Assembly (NCBI GenBank): GCA_937926785.1
Contig: CALBBQ010000006.1
Span: 33,121-97,120, forward strand
Direction of reading: 5' to 3'
DNA: 64,000 nt
DNA from: an uncultured Bacteroidales bacterium
GTDB taxonomy: Bacteria > Bacteroidota > Bacteroidia > Bacteroidales > Tenuifilaceae
Position numbers and translations under genes: made by a program. Below, one piece after another: positions 56,601 through 62,887 of this stretch (position 1 is the stretch's first letter; each line of letters begins with the position of its first letter). The notes under the pieces were generated by a model. It was not told where the DNA came from. It searched no databases and was given only the letters and a program-made list of their open reading frames with translations.

Positions 56601-59600
56601 CCATCCATTAACCTCACCCTATCGTCGGGTGGTGCATACTTCCAAATCCCTGCCAGCTCAGCATTACAGCTTAGTCAAGGGAACTATACCATTACCAGCA
56701 ATAATAACGGTATTGCCCTATATGGCAAACTGCGTGTAGATGGCAATGCTACCCTAAACCTGGGCAATGGTACTGCTGCAGAAACCAGAAACATCATGTA
56801 CTACAACAACCTTCCCGAACTCCAGGTAGCCGATAACGCTACACTGAATGTTCAAACCCAAATCCGCCGACCCGGAGTTAGCCTAGCCGGGTCGCTGAGG
56901 TACACCCAAAGCGGGGGTACGGTTAATATTTATGGAAGAAACGCTACTGGTGGTAGGGCTAAGCTTGAGATTACCAATAGTGGTAGCCAGTTTACCATGA
57001 GCGGAGGTACCATTCAAATTGTTCGAGGTGGCGGAACCACTTTTGGCGATTTATACCTGGTGCCCAGCTCTTCGTCGGTAACTGGTGGCGAAATTATATT
57101 CTCCATGGGCAGCCTAAACGAAACCCACACCTACAGTGTCAACGTTACACCTACACTCAACAACGTTACCATTGCAGGTAATGAAGCCAACAATAGAACT
57201 GCCACGGTTAAACTAATGACCGATCCCTTGAAAATATCAGGATTATTCAAGTTCGACAATACCCGAGCTGCCTTTAACAGTAACAACCGAAATACATACC
57301 TTTATGGCAACCTGCAATTCTTGGGTACATGGACTTATGGAACAACCGATTCGGTAGTATTTGCAGGTAATGCCCAAACCATATCGGGTTCGCCCACTTT
57401 TAATCACATGAAGGTTCGTCCTTCCACTTCGGTTACCCTTTCTGCAGGATCATCACCTGTAGTAAACGGCACCCTTCATATAGCCACAGGTCAACTAATT
57501 GATGGGGAAAATGCAATAACAGTAAAGGGCAACTACATCAACAGCGGAACCCATGTATGCACAAACCCATCGAACAGTTCAAGCGGTATTAAGCTTAAAG
57601 GTGGCACAACCCAGGAAATCTCGGGAACCGGTGTGTTTGGGTTAATGGAACTCGATAACCTAAACGGTGCTAAACTCCTTAACAATATTAGTTTGCCCAA
57701 CAACCTCATACTAACAAATGGGGTATTTAACATTGGGAGTTACAAACTTTCGCTTGGACAAAACGCCCAGGTAGTTGCTCCCGGAGGATTTTCATCAACC
57801 CGAATGGTATTGACCGATGGGGTATTTGGAAATAATGCCGGTATTGAGAAAACCATACCTACAGGCCCCTCAACGTTTACTTTTCCAATTGGCGTGTATG
57901 GCAAGTACACACCTGTAGAACTGACCGTAAACCAAAATTCTACTGTTGGCCAAATCCTTGTAAAACCGGTTAATTCGGTTCACGTTGGTGTTCTTGATCC
58001 TTCAAAAGTACTTCAGTACTGGTGGTATGTAAACAGTGCAGGTATTAGTAATTTTGAAGGGCAGGCTGTTATGACATACGTTAATAGCGATGTGCTGGGC
58101 GATGAGAATAGTTATGTATCGGCAAAGCTCGTAAGCGATATATGGGAGAAAGTTGCTGGTACTGTTGATGCTGCAAATAATACCATAACCTTCCAGTACC
58201 CAACGGGTACCAGCTCGCTTTTAGGTGAATACCTGGCTGGCGAGGATGCCGCCATTGGCGATAGTATCATTACCTACTTCTCCGAGAATAGCGGTGTATG
58301 GGATAATGCCGCCAACTGGTCGCGTTCCGATGGTGGTATTCCATCTCCTAATGGCCCCTATGGCGTTAAGGTAGTAATACGTCCGCAACACACCATTAGT
58401 ACCAATGGTAACCGCCGTACCACTTACCGGATGACAATAAATGGCAGGCTCGAGATTGGCTCCACCTACGGTCATAACTTTAGCACCATTTTAGGCACTG
58501 GTACTCTGGCTTTGGAGTCGAATACACTCCCGGCAGGTAAATACGACGATTTTATAACCTGTACGGGCGGTGGGGTTGAGTATGGCGGTTCATCAAGCTA
58601 CACTATTTACAACACCTATAACACCTATCGGAAGCTAATTATTGCCGGTAGCGGCACTAAAACCCTACCCAACATTGATATGACCATTTGCGACACCCTT
58701 GAACTACGAAATACCGCCACCCTGACTCACCAAACCAACCGAAAAGTTACCCTGAACGGTAACCTTATTAAGGATGCAACTGCATTTTTAAACACCGAAG
58801 CAACCAACCAGCTCTACGAGCTTAACTCAACCGGCAATCAGGTAATCAATGCAACACTTGATGCCAATGGTAACCGGTTTAACATTCTTAGCATTAAGAA
58901 CCCAAAAGAGGTTACGTTGCAAGGACCTGTCAATGTAAAAACTACGCTTAACCTGAACGATGGAGCCGTAGTTAATACCACCAATACCAATATATTAAGA
59001 ATTGAGCGTTCCGATGGGTTAGGAACCATCCACGCCGGCAGCTTTACGCGTGGACCCCTTGAACGTTTGCTGGCAAACGCTTCGCCAGAGTATATTTTCC
59101 CAATTGGGTACAATAACCATAAAATGAACACCTATGTTGTTGGCCCTGCCGGTGCCAGCAATTCATACTGGCGTGCCGAGTACATTCAGGAAAACCCTGA
59201 TAATTACGGTTATAATCACTTGCAGGTATCAGCCGGACTATCGTTAGTAGATACCAATCAGTTCTGGCGAGTTACCGGGCCGAATGGCTATACTGCCCGT
59301 CTGAAATTTGTACTCGATGGCACCTCAAGCATAGCGGGTACTATCTCAAACCTCAACAATCTGAGAATTATTAGGTGGAATACCTCTACTAGCAAGTGGG
59401 ATATTGTTGGCGGAGCCGTTTCCATAACGGGCAATGCATCCAACGGTACCATAACCTGTAACTCGAACATAACCTTTAACGGCTCAGCACAAATTTTCAC
59501 CCTCGGTTCAGTTGAACCCCCTACCGCTGAATTTACCGATGGCGATACTACTATATGCAGCGGATCGACCGTTCCCATTGAGGTAACCTTTGCCAAGGGC

Positions 59601-60158
59601 ACACCTCCATACTCCATTACTTACACCGAAAACGGGGTGAATCCCCAAACCATATCGGGTATAACCGATAACCCCTTCACATTTAACGTGACCCCTTACG
59701 TAACCACCGTTTATGCTTTAACCGCCTTCTCCGATGCCGGAGGCACCGGAGCAGTTACAGGATCTCCGGTTACTGTGAACGCTTGGCCGCGCCCGCAGGC
59801 AACCATAACTGCAAACTCCCCGGTATGTCAGGGCGATTTTACCGATGCCCAGATTGACTTAACGGTTGGCTTGGCTCCCTTTAACTTTATCTACTCCATT
59901 GATGGGGTTAACCAACCACAGGTTAACAACGCGTCGGATCCTTACAGCTTAACCGGTATAGGCCCAATGACCTGGATCCCCTCAGGTTCACCCGTTTCGC
60001 CCTACAATGACCATGTAATCCGAATCGAATTCATTGAGGATCAAAACGGCTGCATTAACAACTATACTATTGACACTAAACCCGGGGCCATAGTTCGTAC
60101 CTACAAAACCCCTGAAACTGGACCAAACTACCATATCCCCAATAATTTTGCATTTTAA
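47670..60158 (+). CDS. Giant repeat-rich cell-surface protein, paralogue 2
   Basis: 4162 residues in one uninterrupted frame, the longest gene in the window. A clear signal peptide (MKRLLITLLILLPAIVGAQ) is followed by four G8-like entry modules near residues 24 (NIGLWEQYDG), 1689 (GDWNDPDTW), 2634 (DGSWYSHAW) and 3534 (GVWDNAANW). Asn/Thr/Gly-rich beta-helix-like repeats lie between them. FPVG-type modules lie near 1561, 2498, 3404 and 3808. Two Ig-like domains start near 3948 (TICSG..., VCQGD...), and the end is KTPETGPNYHIPNNFAF. It is collinear with the divergent paralogue at 36823, sharing for example VRGGGTTFGDLY and PAG(K/R)YD in the same order. It has about 900 extra residues after the first entry module, including an internal tandem duplication. 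It is predicted to be a surface fibre or matrix adhesin; its ligand and export route are unknown. Confidence 0.8.
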   Translation: MKRLLITLLILLPAIVGAQNLNDFRTVADGSWDNIGLWEQYDGSAWIPATYYPGNGLTNEVTVGNNITLNVSTSIPKLTIATTGVLNGNGNYTLTTTGDLECAGALSWTNNNGGAISIQGNLFVSGSFSIFNRGITVNGTTTLSGSGSFSDGSDTGLNTFTGAITLSGTSSFTTSAVTTTGNMIFGSNFIHSSTGTTSIGTASIAGNLEVNAGSFTKNAAGTLSVSGTTVLNNNGQLSIANNSQSNFTGKITVNHSATWTSTAVATAGRLTLANGIEQNSTGTVQFGVCRFQTNNQSIALADNTGNVTFAGNVDVNANLTLDNSGTGTNAGDIRFNANVTIADNVTLTANRTVIIYGTLNGATATATFINNSTLEYRGTTAPMATGVFDVDNVGTTVNYSRDGNQVISPATYHNLVISREGANTTNRTKQLGTGTTFTVNGNLTINEYCNLYFSATTNNQTLQVNGNLTLAATNSYLYTPNADFTHNLVVGGEINNSGTIYLQYTSTRYADVTLTGSGEIIKGSGNFRLRNLTLTGAGSKICSSTGNIDFYAGGSGNAFTNNGGDFTATAGAFRFMDSFTIQGNGGITFYNLQCGNSNQTIQTLGRSITVNGTLTLNHSNTTSSYLDLNGFTLNIMGGFTRTNSGELASSTSTSVLNLGNGNTPTINGTINFENGFSIIGSLNHNVINGATFFNLGTPLTVENLNISAGELRSAANLTITSTWNNNGTYNQTANTTYFSNPGGTISINGSGVNNFWHFEISANTTVTTANDIFIKGNFVNTSNANPAFSASNGTVYLSQAIGTHYIQGTGTGAINFYNLTFNSTGIKFIATNINVANNLNIDAVAINVYIESSANRTIVANNLNINGRLYVQNAGAVAHSITVNGGLNVGAGAYVYLWYATNRYADLTFTGDGDVISGSGTNFYTHSITFNGTNDKFLSYSGYIELHGGTLTPNSFTNNGGLLQAPSVTFRFRENDQTYTIDGTGDIAFGSVSIGANTRTNVVMNRNVTVDNNLIFNQNDAAYYLALNGYTLTLNGNHTRMNNGRIRGGGTSSMVVNGSGNFTSTFVFDQTTPGTTNLLDNLTISRSASGEMWLANLLEVNNLTINDGQLNARTGSIQVNTSATINGGSFIDNANGGTNTFNGTLTVNAGGSFTLTSASALNLSGTILNYGNFSKTGAGNTTFTDNTTIQGDSALFFMAGAVLINDGVTVTNQLNTANGVYIYASLNGNGSSATFDNRGVLTYLGANEPMATGILDASFNPNTVIYNRDLNIQYIKSTTYHNLHLLSGGFRTMRQGDVTVNGNLIIGEENVFYTQEFQVYGNATGTLTMLNASELRIGRDVAAATNVFPTGFVRANIVLDPNSLVTFNGQAQNVSHEPIYENLAITNAGNKTITGDITVNGYLRMTAGTLIFGSTKRVVTVYGDLLASGGRIDMSGGGLDHELNLYGEINQANRFSNAANSIVRYLSGKNQMVFSPTGGDWYGNLVVDGGSFKYLEGSIQVRTNLSLVSGGIQLNDYDLNMYRTATISGTFSSTNMIETNGNGGLVRQVTDANYNQFLGTYPVGSNGKYTPFTLNSITVTGGTGTRTIKIRAIAERHPSVSYSYDALIRYWDLAIANMTVTAANASFTYSPFDVIGDDTKYNVYRWDGANFNNPVGSSISASTMFAPTAEPLAGQWTAYDPLTVRETLYSYKDGDWNDPDTWTTDPAGQLLVGNRVPANSDNVVILQGRNVYLNSNLNTRGLIININDGGILDLRSYAFNEVVSILEGQGTLKLATNQMPNVALNRIVEPNGGTVEYNVPDPSFELNNQPYYNNLVFNLPNPNNTATLVNNLTVYGNLTVDRGVFKIFKDDPSATIYPRIKVEIQGDLVVAENGKIRTGTASTHDATLPAPGTSPGSMVPRYYDVYHQVYIQGNFKNIGSVRFVSDDINTFQFDTLTTRGATTVRFYGTANKVVECFGQTDFYNLIIDKGINQTVELNINASAPENFRLFGCNRYPIPAYSVNPELRKALWIRNGTLRLSGMATIPTLTEGLGVAGTGQTSYFIPANGALVLDDRDVTVLISADDNAEVTAAWGLPSSGVHMDVTRPQELYVYGKLQINEGYLSSRFSGGILYNNQGGEIVVNGGKLSSRQIRTAATGAASFSQNGGTVEILGRYMYDISTVTDALSLQNVTFSTTEVGSRLDVDASFNFATTAGSFTMTGGTMVIYNTSGGIDSRAFRLMTNMGNTNVDAAATIHIEVIRNTQYDIECPFAKLPSLTINRNTASGTNGARLFSDLYVAGNLTLNGYGILQSNTANYNLTVSGNFSIGANATYTPGLNKTIFNGSTNTSFTVNGNINGDLYSLEISKGASSALSLAGANGNLAVNGELRIISGILNDAGYTITARGNIYNASQHIGAGKILIAGALTNRTIGGNNNGVFGNVEVNEAVDIISTLTANQRILGSLTFSNGSLNLDQFNLTLEGALNPNTTVGYSTQTLIRTRGQASDGGFTRKVNSNGTYLFPVGTNNDAIERLTPALATISDYSDDGYITVIPVNSELPTLDQSTSGDALNYYWRIKQAGFTTKPNVDWFYTYVENDVVGDENLYVPGRIEGANRIAEVSGVDAVNNTITFPTHTLTTADYTAAKTERFQGSVRIFYSRLTDGSWYSHAWHDGNNWSFESHTGTPAGTWPVAGDIAIIGYGGHAANGGYHSIMVMSGTAECAELRFNSNPAGYQSRLVVDSDANGNFGRISGVGTFMMWVNPTQIPTVTADFTEFSNEPLSVFNYFQHQDGTVYIPTTITEYPNLRFEGGGGALGNRIAVLDADIHVKRNLTIDSNGTLRLSSGSTGNITVDATTYVGGYLAGILEFPTDAQKVFETSSLVLTSNLNNKVRVLNTTPNGFVHTLRITGTALTQNDGAIDLFNGNTGENNCTLEFTGTSNTTFSIVNGATPDLYQIIVDKGTDQAPTLTVSTNINLGAPTDVTVKSIVLRNGTLRLNNPSINLTLSSGGAYFQIPASSALQLSQGNYTITSNNNGIALYGKLRVDGNATLNLGNGTAAETRNIMYYNNLPELQVADNATLNVQTQIRRPGVSLAGSLRYTQSGGTVNIYGRNATGGRAKLEITNSGSQFTMSGGTIQIVRGGGTTFGDLYLVPSSSSVTGGEIIFSMGSLNETHTYSVNVTPTLNNVTIAGNEANNRTATVKLMTDPLKISGLFKFDNTRAAFNSNNRNTYLYGNLQFLGTWTYGTTDSVVFAGNAQTISGSPTFNHMKVRPSTSVTLSAGSSPVVNGTLHIATGQLIDGENAITVKGNYINSGTHVCTNPSNSSSGIKLKGGTTQEISGTGVFGLMELDNLNGAKLLNNISLPNNLILTNGVFNIGSYKLSLGQNAQVVAPGGFSSTRMVLTDGVFGNNAGIEKTIPTGPSTFTFPIGVYGKYTPVELTVNQNSTVGQILVKPVNSVHVGVLDPSKVLQYWWYVNSAGISNFEGQAVMTYVNSDVLGDENSYVSAKLVSDIWEKVAGTVDAANNTITFQYPTGTSSLLGEYLAGEDAAIGDSIITYFSENSGVWDNAANWSRSDGGIPSPNGPYGVKVVIRPQHTISTNGNRRTTYRMTINGRLEIGSTYGHNFSTILGTGTLALESNTLPAGKYDDFITCTGGGVEYGGSSSYTIYNTYNTYRKLIIAGSGTKTLPNIDMTICDTLELRNTATLTHQTNRKVTLNGNLIKDATAFLNTEATNQLYELNSTGNQVINATLDANGNRFNILSIKNPKEVTLQGPVNVKTTLNLNDGAVVNTTNTNILRIERSDGLGTIHAGSFTRGPLERLLANASPEYIFPIGYNNHKMNTYVVGPAGASNSYWRAEYIQENPDNYGYNHLQVSAGLSLVDTNQFWRVTGPNGYTARLKFVLDGTSSIAGTISNLNNLRIIRWNTSTSKWDIVGGAVSITGNASNGTITCNSNITFNGSAQIFTLGSVEPPTAEFTDGDTTICSGSTVPIEVTFAKGTPPYSITYTENGVNPQTISGITDNPFTFNVTPYVTTVYALTAFSDAGGTGAVTGSPVTVNAWPRPQATITANSPVCQGDFTDAQIDLTVGLAPFNFIYSIDGVNQPQVNNASDPYSLTGIGPMTWIPSGSPVSPYNDHVIRIEFIEDQNGCINNYTIDTKPGAIVRTYKTPETGPNYHIPNNFAF
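48975..49889 (+). repeat. Internal tandem repeat unit 1 in giant protein 2
   Basis: Residues about 436-740. It aligns with unit 2 at a shift of about 395 residues; anchor pairs are TSTRYADVTLTG with ATNRYADLTFTG, GNAFTNNGGDF with PNSFTNNGGLL, and SYLDLNGFTLN with YYLALNGYTLT. The copies have diverged strongly at DNA level. Confidence 0.7.
50163..51089 (+). repeat. Internal tandem repeat unit 2 in giant protein 2
   Basis: Residues about 832-1140, the second copy of the unit beginning at 48975 (see that entry for anchor pairs). The paralogue on the minus strand has no equivalent pair, so the duplication appears specific to this gene. Confidence 0.7.
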
Positions 60159-60173
60159 AACCCAAAACTAGTG

Positions 60174-60204
60174 AAGGGTCTGATATCCATCAGACCCTTT
60201 TTTT
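60174..60204 (+). terminator. Rho-independent terminator after the second giant gene
   Basis: AAGGGTCTGAT (60174-60184) pairs with ATCAGACCCTT (60189-60199) around a 4-base loop and is followed by a run of T. It fixes the gene end at 60158 as a true C terminus. Confidence 0.88.
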
Positions 60205-60281
60205 AACTTGTATCCCAAAAGCCTGAACGTGAAAAAGCCTCTCTTTTTAAACCTCATGTCTCAACATTCTACCTTTTTTTT

Positions 60282-60289
60282 TACCTTTG
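60282..60289 (+). promoter_or_regulatory. Probable -7 element for the YhbP-like gene
   Basis: TACCTTTG fits TAnnTTTG, 18 bases before the ATG at 60308. Confidence 0.5.
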
Positions 60290-60307
60290 TTTGAATAAAT
60301 TTTTAGC

Positions 60308-60754
60308 ATGGCCGAAAAACCCGATAGCCGAATTGTTGAGTTTATTAACGAACATCACGTGCTCACCCTGGCAACAAGCTTTAACGAGGAACCCTGGTGT
60401 GCTAACTGTTTCTACGTTTACATGGAGGAGGAAAACAGCCTGATATTCACCTCCGATTTCGATACCAAACATATCCAGCAAGCTAGCCATAATATTTATG
60501 TTGCCGGCAGCATTGTGCTGGAAACCAGCATCATTGGCAAAATACAGGGCATACAGTTTCAGGGAATAATCTCACAACCTCAGGGCGACCTTCACGAGAA
60601 GGCAAAAAAGGCCTACCTTAAACGATTCCCAATAGCCATGCTCATGGAAACCCACCTCTGGGTGGTTGACCTCACCTACATCAAGATGACCGATAACCGG
60701 TTGGGTTTTGGGAAAAAACTCATTTGGTCAAAAGACCTATTGTTCCAGAAATAA
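60308..60754 (+). CDS. Pyridoxamine 5'-phosphate oxidase-like (YhbP/UPF0306 type) protein
   Basis: 148 residues. It shows the split-barrel FMN-binding pattern of the YhbP group: VLTLATSFNEEPWCANCFYVYMEEEN cannot be quoted whole, but ATSFNEEPWCANCFY (about 22-36), LIFTSDFDTKHIQ and VAGSI are the key strands. These proteins bind flavin or related cofactors; the true substrate is unknown. It starts 149 bases after the second giant gene, behind that gene's terminator, and is followed 15 bases on by the epimerase, with which it is probably cotranscribed. Confidence 0.8.
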   Translation: MAEKPDSRIVEFINEHHVLTLATSFNEEPWCANCFYVYMEEENSLIFTSDFDTKHIQQASHNIYVAGSIVLETSIIGKIQGIQFQGIISQPQGDLHEKAKKAYLKRFPIAMLMETHLWVVDLTYIKMTDNRLGFGKKLIWSKDLLFQK

Positions 60755-60769
60755 AAATCACCGTTTAAG

Positions 60770-61765
60770 ATGATACTTGTAACAGGAGCAACAGGGTTAG
60801 TGGGTTCGCACCTGCTCTATGAACTTTGTAGCCGTGGGCTTAAGATTAAGGCTACCCGGCGGTTAAACTCAAATATCAACTTTGTTAAATGGGTCTTCTC
60901 ATTATACACCGATAAGCCATCGGAGCTCCTAAAACAAATTGAATGGGTAGATGCCGAAGTTACCAACTACCAATCGCTGATCGAGGCCACCAAAGGGGTA
61001 GACACTGTTTTTCATACTGCCGCCACGGTTTCGTTCAGCCCGTCCGATGCTCAACGCATTCTCACCACCAATGTGTTTGGCACAGCCAACCTGGTTGATG
61101 CCTGCCTTGAAAACGGGGTTAAAGCCCTTTGCCACGTCAGCTCCATTGCTGCGCTTGGCGATAAGAACGAACAGGGTTACATCGACGAAACCTGCAAGTG
61201 GCAAAAAAGCAAGGGGCAAAGCGCTTATGCCCGAAGCAAGTTTATGGGCGAGAACGAGGCCTGGCGCGGCTACGAACAGGGACTACGCGTTGTTATTGTT
61301 AATCCATCGGTTATTCTGGGACCCGGGCGTTGGGATTCCGGCAGCGGACAGCTGTTTAAGGCTGTTGCTAAGGGATTGCCCTTCTACACCGAGGGCGTTA
61401 CCGGGTATGTTGATGTTCGCGATGTGGCAAGGGCTATGGCTTTCTTGACCCTCGACACCAACATCAACGGCGAACGATTTGTGCTTAACTCCCAAAACCT
61501 TAACTTCCTGGAGCTCTTTAGCATGATTGCCGAATCGACAGGGCGGAAAAAACCCTTCATACGCATTCCGGAAACACTAATAAATATTCTTTATCCTTTT
61601 ATTTACTTGTTTACACGAGGGAAGGTGTCAAAGGCAAATCTAAAATCGGTTTTTTCGAAGTCGTTCTACAACTCCGAAAAAATCAACAATCTGGGTTTCA
61701 AGTTTACCCCTATCTGGGAAACAGTGAAGTTTATGGCCGAGTGCTGGAGGCGTGAACATAATTAA
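60770..61765 (+). CDS. NAD-dependent epimerase/dehydratase (extended SDR)
   Basis: 331 residues. Rossmann entry GATGLVGSHL (6-15) for NAD(P), a VFHTAATVSF strand near 83, a catalytic Tyr-Lys in YARSK (about 153-157), and a NPSVILGPG stretch near 178 are typical of extended short-chain dehydrogenases such as NDP-sugar epimerases or dihydroflavonol reductase-like enzymes. Substrate not assigned. It sits between the flavin protein and a Wza-like gene and could supply a modified sugar for the polysaccharide; this is inferred from position only. Confidence 0.85.
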   Translation: MILVTGATGLVGSHLLYELCSRGLKIKATRRLNSNINFVKWVFSLYTDKPSELLKQIEWVDAEVTNYQSLIEATKGVDTVFHTAATVSFSPSDAQRILTTNVFGTANLVDACLENGVKALCHVSSIAALGDKNEQGYIDETCKWQKSKGQSAYARSKFMGENEAWRGYEQGLRVVIVNPSVILGPGRWDSGSGQLFKAVAKGLPFYTEGVTGYVDVRDVARAMAFLTLDTNINGERFVLNSQNLNFLELFSMIAESTGRKKPFIRIPETLINILYPFIYLFTRGKVSKANLKSVFSKSFYNSEKINNLGFKFTPIWETVKFMAECWRREHN

Positions 61766-61953
61766 CTTCGCTTAACCATCAGCATTCTCAACAAAAATCT
61801 TATCCATTTGCCACCTTTCATACCCCAATGGGCTATCAGATTAGACACCACTTTGGCCAAGGGTCTCGCGATTACACCGGCAGCTTGAGGTGCACGCAGT
61901 AAATTTTCCGCAAAGCAATGCCGCTTTGTTGTTTTGCAAATCATGCTTAACAT
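61762..61953 (-). pseudogene. Possible 63-codon gene remnant or small protein
   Basis: A short minus-strand frame that is rich in basic and hydrophobic residues (LLRAPQAAGVIARPLAKVV, then GKWIRFLLRMLMVKRS). Its stop overlaps the convergent epimerase stop by 4 bases (TTAA), the arrangement seen at three or more other convergent gene ends in this window, so the C terminus looks genuine. The N-terminal side fades into an AT-rich region that carries the promoter for the gene at 62072. I read it as a truncated 3' end of a lost gene, or less likely a small protein. No family is recognised. The rest of the gap 61954-62071 holds only AT-rich sequence and that promoter. Confidence 0.35.
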
Positions 61954-62046
61954 TTATCCCCATAATGTTTTGTTTATTTCCTTACCACACAACGCTAATA
62001 CTGTTATTTTTCCCATTAATCACAATATTTCTACTAAAAAATCATT

Positions 62047-62054
62047 TATCTTTG
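62047..62054 (+). promoter_or_regulatory. Probable -7 element for the polysaccharide export operon
   Basis: TATCTTTG fits TAnnTTTG and lies 17 bases before the ATG at 62072, in the otherwise AT-rich 306-base gap 61766-62071. Confidence 0.5.
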
Positions 62055-62071
62055 TGTGATATAGTGTGTAA

Positions 62072-62830
62072 ATGAAAAATTTTCTGTTGATAATTTCAGT
62101 TTTTGCAGCTACCGTTGCTTGCAACCGCAAATCGCAGCTGGTTTACCTTAACGATGTAACCAACGAAACCCTTGGTGCCGTTAAGGCTCCGGTTTACCTT
62201 ATCAAACCAGGTGATGTTCTGAGCATACAGATTTACACACAGGACCCCAACATTAGCCGGTTATTCAACATTGCCAATACCCAAACTACAACATCGGTCT
62301 ATAATTCCGAGATATCGACCTACATTACCGGTTTCTCGGTTAGCGATTCCGGCGAGGTTAACCTGCCGGTAATAGGAAAAGTTAAAATTGCAGAGCTCTC
62401 GGTACGTAACGCCCAGGAGGCCATTCAGCAGGCTGCTGACAGGTACCTTAAAGATGCCCTGGTAGTGGTAAAGCTGCTCAGCTTTAGGGTAACCGTTTTA
62501 GGCGAGGTTAAGCGGCCCGGAACCTACATCAACTATAAGGATAATCTCAATATCTTCGAGGCTATCGGTCTTGCCGGCGATCTTTCGGATTTTGGTAAGC
62601 GCACCAACGTGCTGGTTCTTCGGAATACCCCTCAGGGTTTAAAAACCTTCCGCATGGATCTGCAGGATAAGAACATCGTTTCGTCCGATGGATTTTTCCT
62701 TCAGCCCAACGATACCCTTATTGTTGAACCCCGCAGTGGTAAGGTTATGGCACTCAACACCCCCAATATTCAGCTGCTTCTTTCAACATTAACTACCCTT
62801 TTGCTATTTTTGAACTATTTAAAAAGGTAA
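62072..62830 (+). CDS. Wza-like polysaccharide export lipoprotein
   Basis: 252 residues. Lipoprotein signal with lipobox ATVAC (Cys17). The polysaccharide biosynthesis/export domain includes YLIKPGDVLSIQIY (about 45-58) and VSDSGEVNLPVIGKVKIAEL (about 88-107). SLBB-like repeats follow (RVTVLGEVKRPGTYIN near 145; NIFEAIGLAGDLSDFG). A short C-terminal hydrophobic segment (LLLSTLTTLLLFLNYL) reaches the outer membrane. It is the outer-membrane conduit for exopolysaccharide or capsule. It is followed 57 bases on by the Wzc-like gene, the usual partner. Confidence 0.9.
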   Translation: MKNFLLIISVFAATVACNRKSQLVYLNDVTNETLGAVKAPVYLIKPGDVLSIQIYTQDPNISRLFNIANTQTTTSVYNSEISTYITGFSVSDSGEVNLPVIGKVKIAELSVRNAQEAIQQAADRYLKDALVVVKLLSFRVTVLGEVKRPGTYINYKDNLNIFEAIGLAGDLSDFGKRTNVLVLRNTPQGLKTFRMDLQDKNIVSSDGFFLQPNDTLIVEPRSGKVMALNTPNIQLLLSTLTTLLLFLNYLKR

Positions 62831-62887
62831 TTGTTTAACCTACGATTCATGTTCAACGGTATTAACTTATAGGAGATTTGTAGCGGA

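Noticed and set aside
36823..60158. CRISPR or tandem DNA repeats in the giant genes
   Set aside because: The repeats are protein-level, diverged at DNA level, with no regular spacers.
36823..60158. Assembly error or frameshift splitting or joining genes in the giants
   Set aside because: Both frames read without stops through 10.5 and 12.5 kb, with matching order of modules and strong terminators at both ends.
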